This document shows, piece by piece, positions 47,298-57,990 of a stretch of DNA of 64,000 nt; the stretch's first letter is position 1, and each line of letters begins with the position of its first letter. Position numbers and translations under genes: made by a program. The notes below the pieces were generated by a model. It had not been told where the DNA came from and ran no database searches. It was given only the letters and a program-made list of their open reading frames with translations. Source of the DNA: Sinonovacula constricta (lineage: Eukaryota > Mollusca > Bivalvia > Cardiida > Solecurtidae); the NCBI GenBank assembly GCA_007844125.1, contig CM017560.1, positions 1,544,401-1,608,400 on the forward strand, written 5' to 3'.

Positions 47298-47554
47298 TTA
47301 AATAATTAATCTTCTGTTTCATCAAACCTTTATTTGTGTTTCTTTGTTTTACAATTACTGATATAGACTAACTAATATTTGTATAGTTATGATATGCATC
47401 CCTTTCATCTTGATCACTTGATGAAGAAGTTATCCACTTTATACAAGGGATATCATTTGGAAAATAATATAGCAATCGACATGTATTTTGATTATTATTC
47501 ATGATAACGTTCTCATTTGTCAAAATCATAGTCAGATATTGAATATAAATAATG

Positions 47555-47648
47555 GCAGTTTGTCATGATGAGCACAACCATCAATCAAGACTGTGCTGAT
47601 GGCAGTTTGTCATGATGAGCACAACCATCAATCAAGACTGTGCTGATT
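47555..47648. repeat. 47 bp tandem duplication
   Basis: Two exact adjacent copies of a unit starting ATGGCAGTTTGTCATGATGA. Confidence 0.95.
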
Positions 47649-49447
47649 CTATCATTACAGCTTTGTATAGCAAGATTAAACCTCAGTATAGGAAACAATA
47701 TCTTCCACACGTCCCAACGCTATACTGGTATTGTAAGTACATGTACTCATAAACATTGCTGCACAGATATGATTCTTATGTGCTGTAGCGATATAAGGTT
47801 TGGATACAAAATAAAGGAAATAACACAAGAAATAGTCATATGATTCTTATGCGCTCCAGAAATATTGGGTTTGGATACAAAATAAATATGCAGTAGCATA
47901 AGAAATAGACTACATACTCAAGAGCTGTAGTGAGGACCGTAGGATGTAAATTCCCCTAGCTGTCTGGCCTAGTTTTCTGCTCCACTGAATCTTGTTTGCC
48001 ATTTGTCCAATGCACCATCCATGATCATCCTCCACAAATCTAGTTAGAGGAGAATGATTGAATGCCTTTGTTTTTTCCCTTCATCCATATTTCACCAGTT
48101 AAATGGAAATGTTTATCAATCAAGATTAGATGTAGATAGGGTCATTGTTCTTGGGAGTAGGAGAATTGACAAAGTAGATTTTAGAATAATTGAAACAATG
48201 TATTCTAGGAATGGAAGATGAATTGGTAGCTGAGTTAATCTAGAAGACCATGCATGTCTGCTATAGGAGTTTAACTATATTTTTGTTGTACTGACCTCTA
48301 CAATTTCCAAACAGTGCGTTAAGTGCTTTGATTAAGAAATAATGATACTATCTTTTTATGTTTTTTCCCTATACTTATACAACAAAGGTATTTATTCTAA
48401 TACTTCTTAAGCGAAGCATAAATTTTTGTACTGGTGATTACATTTGGTCTAGTTAAGTTGTTTTTTTTCATGACAAGAATGCTCTGTGAGATAAAAATGG
48501 ATTCAAAGGGCATTCAAAAGCAGGATTTAGAGCTCTGTTTTTTGGTTGACTGAAACACTTTCTGTGCTGTTTAAATGTTGGAAGATGAATGTTTGTCTGC
48601 TACTGCAGTTTGATATCGGGTTGATGTTGAATTGGGACTAATTTATCTCCCATGTGATCCCAGAGTTTATCTATTTCATTATGGCCTGCCAGAGAGAAGA
48701 TCCAAATCAGACAATAGCAAACAAAAATGGAGGGAATCTATCTGCAACACTGGGCCAGAAAGTTCATTTCATTTGACGAATGCTATTCCTTTCAGTTCTC
48801 TGTCGAGAAAACCTCTAGTATAATCCTGTTAGTTCTCGGTTAATAGTATTAAGTCAGGTTCTTTATTGGTCGTATGGTAAATCAAGTTGCTCGCCATTAC
48901 ACTGTGTTAGATATATAGACTAAGGTGCTGTGTGAAATACATTGTACATGTACATACTAGCAATAGTACAATTTCTATATGTAGGTGTTTGGTAAAAATG
49001 TGAATGCTCTTTGCAATTTTAATATAAGGTTACTTTTGTAATTGTCATATTGAAGCCAATTAGCGTGTCAATAAAGTCCTATTATACCAATATTGTCAGA
49101 TGTGGTGCTTACTTCTATCTATAAAGCTGGTTAAATGTAACAAAAAATTTAATCTTGTCCAGAATTCAACCCAGAAATTGTAGTGAGGGAGTTTTCTAAT
49201 GAAGAGTATAGATTGATTTTGATTAATCTTAGAATTAAACATTCCCTATTTGCAAAAATTTCTTATAGGCATTTGAAGGTCAAAGCCTGTGGGAGAAATC
49301 TCTATCAGTCCAATTCATCTTTTAAATCTTTTGATTGTGCTCTTACATAATTTAATTATTAATTGGCTTTAATTATTATTAGAACAATCCAGAACAATTT
49401 TTATATTGATTAGTCAGTGGCAACTTGTTCTGATTCCAATCAACACA
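47649..49447. other. intron 4, unique AT-rich sequence
   Basis: No exon, RNA gene or mobile element recognised. Confidence 0.4.
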
Positions 49448-51824
49448 ATCCTTCTATGAGCTGGCCAATAGGGATCTTCACTATATGTTACATCAGTGAG
49501 ATCCTTCTGTGAGCTGGCTGATAGGGATCTATACTATATGCTACATCAGTGAGATCCTTCTGTGAACTGGCTGATAGGGATCTACACTATATGTTACATC
49601 AGTGAGATCCTTCTTTGAGCTGGCTGATAGGGATCTATACTATATGCTACATCAGTGAGATCCTTCTGTGAGCTGGCTGATAGGGATCTACACTATATGT
49701 TACATCAGTGAGATCCTTCTGTGAGCTGGCTGATAGGGATCTATACTATATGCTACATCAGTGATATCCTTCTGTGAGCTGGCAGATAGAGATCTGTACT
49801 ATATGCTACATCAGTGAGATCCTTCTGCGAGCTGGCTGATAGAGATCTGTACTATATGCTACATCAGTAAGATCCTTATGTGAGCTGGCTGATAGGGATC
49901 TATACTATATGCTACATCAGTGAGATCCTTCTGTGAGCTGGCAGATAGAGATCTGTACTATATGCTACATCAGTAAGATCCTTATGTGAGCTGGCTGATA
50001 GGGATCTATACTATATACTACATCAGTAAGATCCTTATGTGAGCTGGCTGATAGAGATCTGTACTTTATGCTACATCAGTGAGATCCTTCTGTGAGCTGG
50101 CTGATAGAGATCTGTACTATATGCTACATCAGTGAGATCCTTCTGTGAGCTGGCTGATAGGGATCTACACTATATGTTACATCAGTGAAATCCTTCTGTG
50201 AGTTGGCTGATAGAGATCTGTACTATATGCTACATCAGTGAGATCCTTATGTGAGCAGGCTGATAGACATCTATACTATATGCTACATCAGTGATATCCT
50301 TCTGTGAGTTGGCTGATAGAGATCTGCACTATATACTACATCAGTGAGATCCTTCTGTGAGCTGGCTGATAGAGATCTATACTATATGCTACATCAGTGA
50401 GATCCTTCTGCGAGCTGGCTGATAGAGATCTACACTATATACTACATCAATGAGATCCTTCTGTGAGCTGGCTGATAGAGATCTATACTATATGCTACAT
50501 CAGTGAGATCCTTCTGTGAGCTGGCTGATAGAGATCTACACTATATGCTACATCAGTGAGATCCTTCTGTGAGTTGGCTGATAGGGATCTACACTATATG
50601 CTACATAAGTGAGATCCTTCTGCAAGCTGGCTGATAGAGATCTGCACTATATACTACATCAGTGAGATCCTTCTGTGAGCTGGCTAATAGAGATCTACAC
50701 TATATGCTACATCAGTGAGATCCTTCTGCGAGCTGGCTGATAGGGATCTATACTATATGCTACATCAGTGAGATCCTTCTGTGAGCTGGCTGATAGAGAT
50801 CTACACTATATGTTACATCAGTAAGATCCTTCTGCGAGCTGGCTGATAGAGATCTACACTATATGTTACATCAGTGAGATCCTTCTGTGAGCTGGCTGAT
50901 AGAGATCTATACTATATGCTACATCAGTGAGATCCTTCTGTGAGCTGGCTGATAGAGATCTATACTATATGCTACATCAGTGAGATCCTTCTGTGAGCTG
51001 GCTGATAGGGATCTACACTATATGCTACATCAGTGAGATCCTTCTGTGAGTTGGCTGATAGGGATCTACACTATATGCTACATAAGTGAGATCCTTCTGC
51101 AAGCTGGCTGATAGAGATCTGCACTATATACTACATCAGTGAGATCCTTCTGTGAGCTGGCTAATAGAGATCTACACTATATGCTACATCAGTGAGATCC
51201 TTCTGCGAGCTGGCTGATAGGGATCTACACTATATGCTACATCAGTGAGATCCTTCTGTGAGCTGGCTGATAGAGATCTACACTATATGTTACATCAGTA
51301 AGATCCTTCTGCGAGCTGGCTGATAGAGATCTACACTATATGTTACATCAGTGAGATCCTTCTGTGAGCTGGCTGATAGAGATCTATACTATATGCTACA
51401 TCAGTGAGATCCTTCTGTGAGCTGGCTGATAGAGATCTATACTATATGCTACATCAGTGAGATCCTTCTGTGAGCTGGCTGATAGGGATCTGCACTATAT
51501 ACTACATCAGTGAGATCCTTCTGTGAGCTGGCTGATAGAGATCTACACTATATGTTACATCAGTGAGATCCTTCTGTGAGCTGGCTGATAGAGATCTATA
51601 CTATATGCTACATCAGTGAGATCCTTCTGTGAGCTGGCTGATGGAGATCTATACTATATGCTACATCAGTGAGATCCTTCTGTGAGCTGGCTGATAGAGA
51701 TCTACACTATATGCTACATCAGTGAGATCCTTCTGCGAGCTGGCTGATAGAGATCTATACTATATGCTACATCAGTGAAATCCTTCTGCGAGCTGGCTGA
51801 TAGGGATCTGTACTATGTGTAACA
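49448..51824. repeat. 53 bp minisatellite, about 45 copies (array L)
   Basis: Unit: GATCCTTCTGTGAGCTGGCT, then GATAGGGATCTATACTATAT and GCTACATCAGTGA. Variant units are arranged in blocks. A distinctive run (CATAAGTGAG, then TGCAAGCTGG, then GGCTAATAG) occurs at 50604 and again at 51081, exactly 477 bp (nine units) apart. The stretch of about 477 bp on each side is nearly identical, so a nine-unit block was duplicated recently. Confidence 0.97.
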
Positions 51825-51984
51825 TTGTGTGCCAACATCTTTGGTTGTTCCACTTTATATATTTTTCATGAATTTGTTAACAGATAACAAGAATAATAAG
51901 AATTTGTTCTTGTTTGCAAATATAAAATAAAGAGAATTATTGTCTTTCGTTCTTTGCAATCTAGTTATAAATACAATGTCTTTA

Positions 51985-52215
51985 GAAAGTGGGGACTGTG
52001 GCCTAGGATTGTCACCAGATGGTAACTCCTCTCACTCATCCCCTTACTGCATGGGTTTGAGACCTAGTGGAGGCGAAGGACCTAATGTGGTAATTCCAAC
52101 TGACCTGTACTGTGCCTGTGGTTCTCCCTTTTAATTTTTCTGGGGTCTTTTCCAACAATAGCTAGACATTGCTATTATGACCAATTTTAGTGTGTCATGG
52201 CAATGTATTACCAAA
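51985..52215 (+). mobile_element. SINE family 2, diverged copy
   Basis: Follows the family 2 order: GATTGTCACCAGATGG, CATGGGTTTGAGACC (decayed B-box), AGGCGAAGGACCTAATGTGG, TGCCTGTGGTTCTCCC, AACAATAGCTAGACATTGCT and TGGCAATGTATTACC. Confidence 0.7.
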
Positions 52216-53574
52216 ACTAACAATGCCTTTGAAAGAACATATTTAGGTATTTCAGATATGGTCTTATAGGTTACTTTCAAATTAAAACCCCTGACATGTC
52301 TCAGTAGATTGACCAGTTCACAGGGGTTGATTAAATAACTTTATTGAAGGATTTAGATTGATATTTTTCCTAGTCAATGAACTGTTAATTGTGCTGTTTG
52401 TAACGTATATATATTATCATTACATAACTGCTTTTTGAAGAAACTTAACATCATTACAACAGAGCATATGTGACTTTTGTATACGAATCTTAAGATATTA
52501 TAACTTTTTAAAATGCTACCAAGGGAACAGTTTTTATGAACATTGTCACGACTCATTCAGCTTGCATGTAACAATATTATGTTTCAATCTGGACTGTCCA
52601 TATTTGTTTTATTTCATAACCATTACACTTATGAGTATGTCTCACCAAATGTTTATTAAAAAATCAAGTACCACGTACTTATCTTTCTCAGTTGAGATTT
52701 TGCTCAGGCTCCAATTTTAAATGTTTCATGTTAATTTATATAATAAACATATCTTTGAAATATGTTCATACCTACACAATGCCAGGTCATTGGAATACAA
52801 CATATTGGAATTGTAACAGAATGTCCAAGGAAGGTGTATTTTGGGAGTCAGAATTAGAGCTTAAAAAATACCAACTGAGAAATATTTCATCAAGTGTGCC
52901 CATAAGTGCTTATTGAGCCAGTAGAACACAATGTACTGTATACTTGGCATTTTAGATACAATTCTCAGTAAAGGATTTGTTTATTCCATTACATCATAGC
53001 TTTAAGAATCATATTTAAAAAATAATGCATTTAGAAACTATATAACTTATGTTATATTTTTACTTATGTTATATTGAGACATAATTGTGTCTTTAATTTG
53101 TCATTTAATAGGCTAACTACACTTATGTTTTATAATAAGTATAAACTAGCATAAAATTTATTCATGTTTGGGTGATGAAGCATGTTTAAAGAATACAAAT
53201 TGAGAAACAAGTCAAGATATTTATTTTCAAAATTCTACACAAGCAGATCAAAATGCATTTTTTATTTATTTTCATTGCCAGGTCCATACTTTATGATTTC
53301 TTTAAATAGAAAAAAATTAATCAATATCTTGTTTAACAACACCTTAGATGTACATGCTCATTTTTCACATGGTTTAGCATCACCTTGAAAGTCATGTTTA
53401 AAATTTCCTGGTTACTCTATTGCTGATGCAAAATAGTGATTCAAAACAGAAGTGTTTTACCTATTAATTTTAATAAATTTTCATGGCTAATTAAGGTCTG
53501 AAAACCTGATGAACATCACTTTATATGTATATTAATATTTGACGATTGACATTTAACAACTGATATTTTTCAAG
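52216..53574. other. end of intron 4, unique AT-rich sequence
   Basis: No feature recognised until the exon 5 acceptor. Confidence 0.4.
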
Positions 53575-53775
53575 GTAAATCCGTTGAGAGTTCTGACCCA
53601 TGGGTTCGTCAGTCTAACTCGTCTCTGCTGAAGAACACAATGATGTCTGGTTCTGACAGCAAGCCCATGCGTCGATCCACAAGTATAGAGATCAAGACAG
53701 GTCACATCTACCTGAAGGATCTTGTCTGTTACCTGTCCCTGTTAGAGGCTGGACGCCCAGAGGATAAACTAGAGT
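53575..53775 (+). CDS. type I diacylglycerol kinase, coding exon 5
   Basis: 201 bases encode residues 193 (split)-259. They include a polar stretch with SLLKNTMMSGSDSKPMRRST (basophilic-kinase-like RRSTS at 225-229). The conserved family segment IYLKDLVCYLSLLEAGRPED (237-256), then KLE, leads into the first EF-hand. The acceptor TATTTTTCAAG (AG at 53573-53574) is weaker than the others in this gene; the donor is GAGT|GTAAGT (GT at 53776). Phase 1 at both ends. Neighbouring residues match vertebrate DGKB/G almost exactly, so this exon is secure. Confidence 0.95.
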
Positions 53776-54694
53776 GTAAGTAGGGGTTTCTGTTCTTATC
53801 TTTCTTACCTTAATCTTTCATATAAAACATACACATTTAATATCTACCTGTAGATTATTAACATGGTAACAGCTTTTATCTTTCTCTTCCGCACATTCTC
53901 TTTGTGTCACACTCTTCATCCTAAAAGGTTTTGTTGACTGAAATTTGCAAAGTTTTTTCTTTATAAGCATTGGATGTATTGGTATTATTATACTTGCTAA
54001 AATAAAGTATAAACACACCTGACACACTGCAAAGTATTTCAACTAAACAACAGTGTAAAAGTCACTACTTCAACCCTGCTGAGCACTAATTGACAAGTAG
54101 GCTTAGACAAATAGTGTAGAACTTACTGAACAACCCTCGTATAAACCTTCAACGTTAATGAGTGTCACAAAGATTATATTTTATATTCTTCAATGCAAGT
54201 CCTACTTTAATTATGTTTGCAATTTATTACTAAGGCCAAATGTTCTTAAAACTATAGAGTGGTCAGGGCATTGAGTAAGTTAAATCTTGACTGCTAGATT
54301 AATGTTTGTTTCATGTGTGTACTAGTTAATGTTGCATCACAGCCATTTCCTGTGGATTAAAGTGAGACTGTCTTCAGATTTTAGGTTAGCAAGACTGAAA
54401 TAGGTTTTAACACCACCAACTGCCATTTGTTCTCATAAATGTGCCTCTTCACAGACACACATAATTGATTTTATTTTCCATGCTTGTCTTTTATTCTTCT
54501 TATTCCTGTCTCCCACTGCCCTCTTCTTTAATTCTTCCAATTCCCCCCCCCCCCCCCCCCCTGTACTCTTCTTGTATTATTCCTTTCTCCCCCTGTACTT
54601 TTCTTGTATTCTTCCTATCCCACACTGTTTCTCTTCCTTTCCATAAGGCAAGTTTGTTTTTATATTTTAGTTAAACCTAAACTTATTCTTTCTT
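53776..54694. other. intron 5 with a C19 run in a pyrimidine-rich tract
   Basis: 54465-54680 is pyrimidine-rich. 54543-54561 is an uninterrupted run of C, followed by two related ~35 bp segments (CCCTGTACTCTTCTTGTATT type). The ORF at 54465-54674 is a composition artefact. Confidence 0.55.
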
Positions 54695-54706
54695 TTACAT
54701 TTTCAG

Positions 54707-54720
54707 TTATGTAAGACCCA
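54707..54720 (+). pseudogene. decoy copy of the exon 6 acceptor
   Basis: CATTTTCAG|TTATGT (AG at 54705-54706) reproduces the real exon 6 junction TATTTCCAG|TTATGT at 55441, then diverges (AAGACCC). A matching sequence TTATGTAAGACnnnnAAAGC occurs again at 55403, just before the real acceptor. The acceptor region therefore looks duplicated on the two sides of element Y. Confidence 0.5.
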
Positions 54721-54734
54721 ATAAAGCAGTGTTT

Positions 54735-55375
54735 AAAATTTTGTCTAAGACTACAATTCTTATATATCTTTGTCCATTGTGCATTGTCCGTAGTCAACAA
54801 TTTCCTTGTGAACAGACTAGGGCTAGAGTTATCATTGTATCTTCAGCAAACTTAGTCAGAATGTTTGCCTGCATGAAGCCTTGCTTGGATGAGTTCTTAA
54901 CTGGGTCATGTGGGGTCAAAAAGTAGGTCACTAGGTCACATCTGGAAAAAAACTTGTGAACTTGCTTGAGGCCACAATCATTACCCAATACCCATACTTC
55001 ATCAAACTTGGCCCAATAGTTTGCCAGCATGAAATCTTGGATAAGTTCATTAGTGGGTCAAGTGGGATCAAAAAGTAGGTCACTAGATCAAATCTTATAA
55101 AAACTTTGTGAACATACTAGAAGCCATACTTATGGCCCATTTTTCACCAAACTTTTTCAGAGTATTTGCCTGCATGTAATCTTGGATGAGTTTGGAACTG
55201 TGTCATATGAGGTTAAAAGATAGATAAAATCCTAGAATATGTTGTGATCACCCCAGAGACCACACTTATGGCTCTGTCTTCACCAAGTATTTCTAACTCT
55301 TTATTACTTGACGCCAAATATGAGCCTTCTAAAGGCCACAGGTGAGAGATTAAGGGCCATTGTGGCCTCTAAGAT
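54735..55375. mobile_element. dispersed element Y, copy 2
   Basis: Three to four imperfect units of about 150 bp: TTTGCCTGCATGAAGCCTTG, GGGTCATGTGGGGTCAAAAA, GTAGGTCACTAGGTCACATC, CTTGTGAAC, CACCAAACTT. The end is TTATTACTTGACGCCAAATA, GGTGAGAGATTAAGGGCCAT and TGTGGCCTCT, matching 41590-41670. Lies entirely in intron 5, 66 bp before exon 6. Confidence 0.75.
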
Positions 55376-55440
55376 CAACAGTGCTGTGTTTCATTTTTGC
55401 AATTATGTAAGACAACAAAGCTGTGTTTTTTTATTTCCAG

Positions 55441-55490
55441 TTATGTTTCGACTTTATGATGCTGACGGCAATGGGTTGCTGGACTCCTCT
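55441..55490 (+). CDS. type I diacylglycerol kinase, coding exon 6 (EF-hand 1)
   Basis: 50 bases complete codon 260 and encode residues 260-276: FMFRLYDADGNGLLDSS. The EF-hand calcium loop is D266-A-D-G-N-G-L-L-D-S-S, with its twelfth residue E277 supplied by exon 7. Loop positions 1, 3, 5 and 12 are D, D, N and E, fully canonical. The acceptor is TTATTTCCAG and the donor TCT|GTAAGT (GT at 55491), phase 0. The exon is too short to be found by ORF length, but is identified by frame continuity from exon 5 (KLE|F) and by motif. Confidence 0.96.
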
Positions 55491-56394
55491 GTAAGTACCC
55501 ACAATGCAACACTGATGCAAGTTGATTTGTTTGAGATTGGTCTATATGTAGAATGTAATGTTAGCGCAGACTTATTTACGATGGCAGTTGTCAAGACTAT
55601 AAAACTATTCTTAGCTCACTTGAAGGCTTTATTTTTAGATTAGGATTGGTTACAGTGCAACATAGCATTGACCAATCAATTTGTATAAGTAAGATTGAAC
55701 TTTTGAACATGTCCCTATGCTAGGCTTGGCCTGGTCTCAGAATATTGTGACTGGTTGTGATGAAATATTGAAAGCTTCATGCCATTTGTTTTATCAGTAA
55801 TGATAAAGTCTCAGAATAAACTGTGTGTGACCTCACAAACAATAAACAAGTCAGCAACTAGTGTCACACCATTATCCTTAATACTTTCATTGAACACAAT
55901 GGCTTTGAATTAATTACATGATTGAAACTTCATGATACATCTGAATGCAGGATTCTCTGGAAGAAAATGTAAGAAAAAGTGAATTATAATCCTGCAGATA
56001 CATCTGAATGCAGGATTCTCTGGAAGAAAATGTAAGAAAAAGTGAATTATAATCCTGCTATTATGCTTAATCACAAGACCCTATATATTCAGGACACTAT
56101 TTATATGTCTATGATATTGCATTAGAGTCATCTCTGTGAACATATAACATCATATGTTGTTGTTTTAAGAGATCAGATCAAAGCTTTGTCTTCCCTGTGT
56201 TTTGACATTTATTGAGGAAGGAAATATATGTTTATTTTCAATGAGTTACTTGTCTACAAATATTTCTGTTAGTCTGTTCATATCCTCACAAATACTTGAT
56301 AGTAAGTCAGTAAATGATCTACAGCTTCTCCATTTAGTAAGACATAATCATGGCTTTCTATGTAAGTGTGTGACATTACCTCTGTTTGTATAAG
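55491..56394. other. intron 6, left part, with a 63 bp duplication
   Basis: 55934-56057 has two near-exact copies of a 63 bp unit starting GATACATCTGAATGCAGGAT. The rest is unique sequence. Confidence 0.6.
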
Positions 56395-57545
56395 AGTATA
56401 GAATTGCAGCTTTCTCTGTGTATAATAATATAGAATCATAGATTCATAGAAGATAATAGCATGATTGTGTATATTAGTATAGAATCACAGCCTGCTCTGT
56501 GTATGGTAGTATAGGATTGCATCCTTGTCTGTGTATGGTAGTATAGGATTGCAGCCTTCTCAGTGTATGATAGTATAGGATTGCAGCCTTCTCAGTGTAT
56601 GATAGTATAGGATTGCAGCCTTGTCTGTGTATGGTAGTATAGGATTGCAGCCTTCTCAGTGTATGATAGTATAGGATTGCAGCCTTCTCAGTGTATGGTA
56701 GTATAGGATTGCAGCCTTGTCTGTGTATGGTAGTATAGGATTGCAGCCTTCTCAGTGTATGATAGTATAGGATTGCAGCCTTCTCAGTGTATGATAATAT
56801 AGGATTGCAGCCTTCTCAGTGTATGGTAGTATAGGATTGCAGCCTTCTCTGTGTATGATAGTATAGGATTGCAGCCTTCTCAGTGTATGATAGTATAGGA
56901 TTGCAGCCTTCTCAGTGTATGATAATATAGGATCACAGCCTTCTCTGTGTATGATAGTATGGGATCACAGCCTTCTCTGTGTATGATAGTATAGGATTGA
57001 AACCTTCTCTATGTATGATAGTATAGGATCACAGCCTTCTCATTGTATGATAGAATAGGATCACAGCCTTCTCATTGTATGATAGAATAGGATCACAGCC
57101 TTCTCATTGTATGATAGAATAGGATCACAGCCTTCTCATTGTATGATAGAATAGGATCACAGCCTTCTCTGTGTATGATAGTATAGGATTGAAACCTTCT
57201 CTATGTATGATAGTATAGGATCACAGTCTTCTCATTGTATGATAGAATAGGATCACAGTCTTCTCATTGTATGATAGAATAGGATCACAGCCTTCTCTGT
57301 GTATGATAGTATAGGATTGAAACCTTCTCTATGTATGATAGTATAGGATTGCAGCCTTCTCAGTGTATGATAGAATAGGATCACAGCCTTCTCATTGTAT
57401 GATAGAATAGGATCACAGCCTTCTCAGTGTATGATCGTATAGGATCACAGCCTTCTCTGTGTATGATTGTATAGGATCACAGCCTTCTCAGTGTATGATA
57501 GAATAGGATTGCAGCTGTCTCTGTGTATGATTGTATAAAAACAAA
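56395..57545. repeat. 32 bp minisatellite, about 36 copies (array M)
   Basis: Unit: GTGTATGATAGTATAGGATT, then GCAGCCTTCTCA. Two main variant types, GGATTGCAGCC and GGATCACAGCC, are arranged in blocks; AGAATAGGATCACAGCCTTCTCATT dominates 57045-57170. The last units decay into TGTATAAAAACAAAGCC directly before the exon 7 acceptor. Confidence 0.95.
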
Positions 57546-57562
57546 GCCTTTGTATATTTCAG

Positions 57563-57637
57563 GAACTGGATTGTATAGTGAACCAGATGATGTCAGTGGC
57601 TGAATATTTGGGATGGGATGTCTCTGAATTGAAACCT
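57563..57637 (+). CDS. type I diacylglycerol kinase, coding exon 7
   Basis: 75 bases encode residues 277-301: ELDCIVNQMMSVAEYLGWDV, then SELKP. E277 is the twelfth (bidentate calcium) residue of EF-hand 1; the rest is the helix linking the two EF-hands (the family pattern is QMMxxAEYLxWDxxELxP). The acceptor is GTATATTTCAG (AG at 57561-57562) and the donor CCT|GTAAGT (GT at 57638), phase 0 at both ends. The upstream minisatellite runs to about 20 bp from the acceptor, so the branch point probably lies inside or at the edge of the repeat. Confidence 0.96.
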
Positions 57638-57764
57638 GTAAGTAAATGTAGGATAACTGTAAGAAGTCCCTGAATGTCATAGATTTGGTCTTAATAGTCA
57701 GCCTTGGTAGTGGGATTAATAGATCATTGGCTACAGATAGAGTAAGCAGTTAGCCCAGGCTACT

Positions 57765-57990
57765 ATGGGATTCCCCATTGGCAAAGTGGTTAGGATAGCC
57801 TACTTGTAACTCCTTGACTCCTTAACGAGTGGGTTCGAGTCCCTGTCGGGGAGAGAACTTTCAGCTCACCTGTGTTGCATGTGTGTTTCTACCTAGATAT
57901 ATATGTAGGCGGTCTTCCTCCATCAATAATAAGCTGAACATTGTTAATATAAATAGTTGTGTTAGCGTGACAAAAAAATAACAAAACACC
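57765..57990 (+). mobile_element. SINE family 2, diverged copy
   Basis: The head TTGGCAAAGTGGTTAGGATA, then B-box GGGTTCGAGTCCC, is well kept. The body is CGGGGAGAGAACTTTCAGCT, GTGTGTTTCTACCTAGATAT and TCTTCCTCCATCAATAATAA-GCTGAACATTG. The 3' end is degraded. Confidence 0.72.

Noticed and set aside
55441..55643. ORF running past exon 6
   Set aside because: Past 55490 it leaves the EF-hand and loses family similarity. Splicing at GTAAGT restores E12 of the loop from exon 7.
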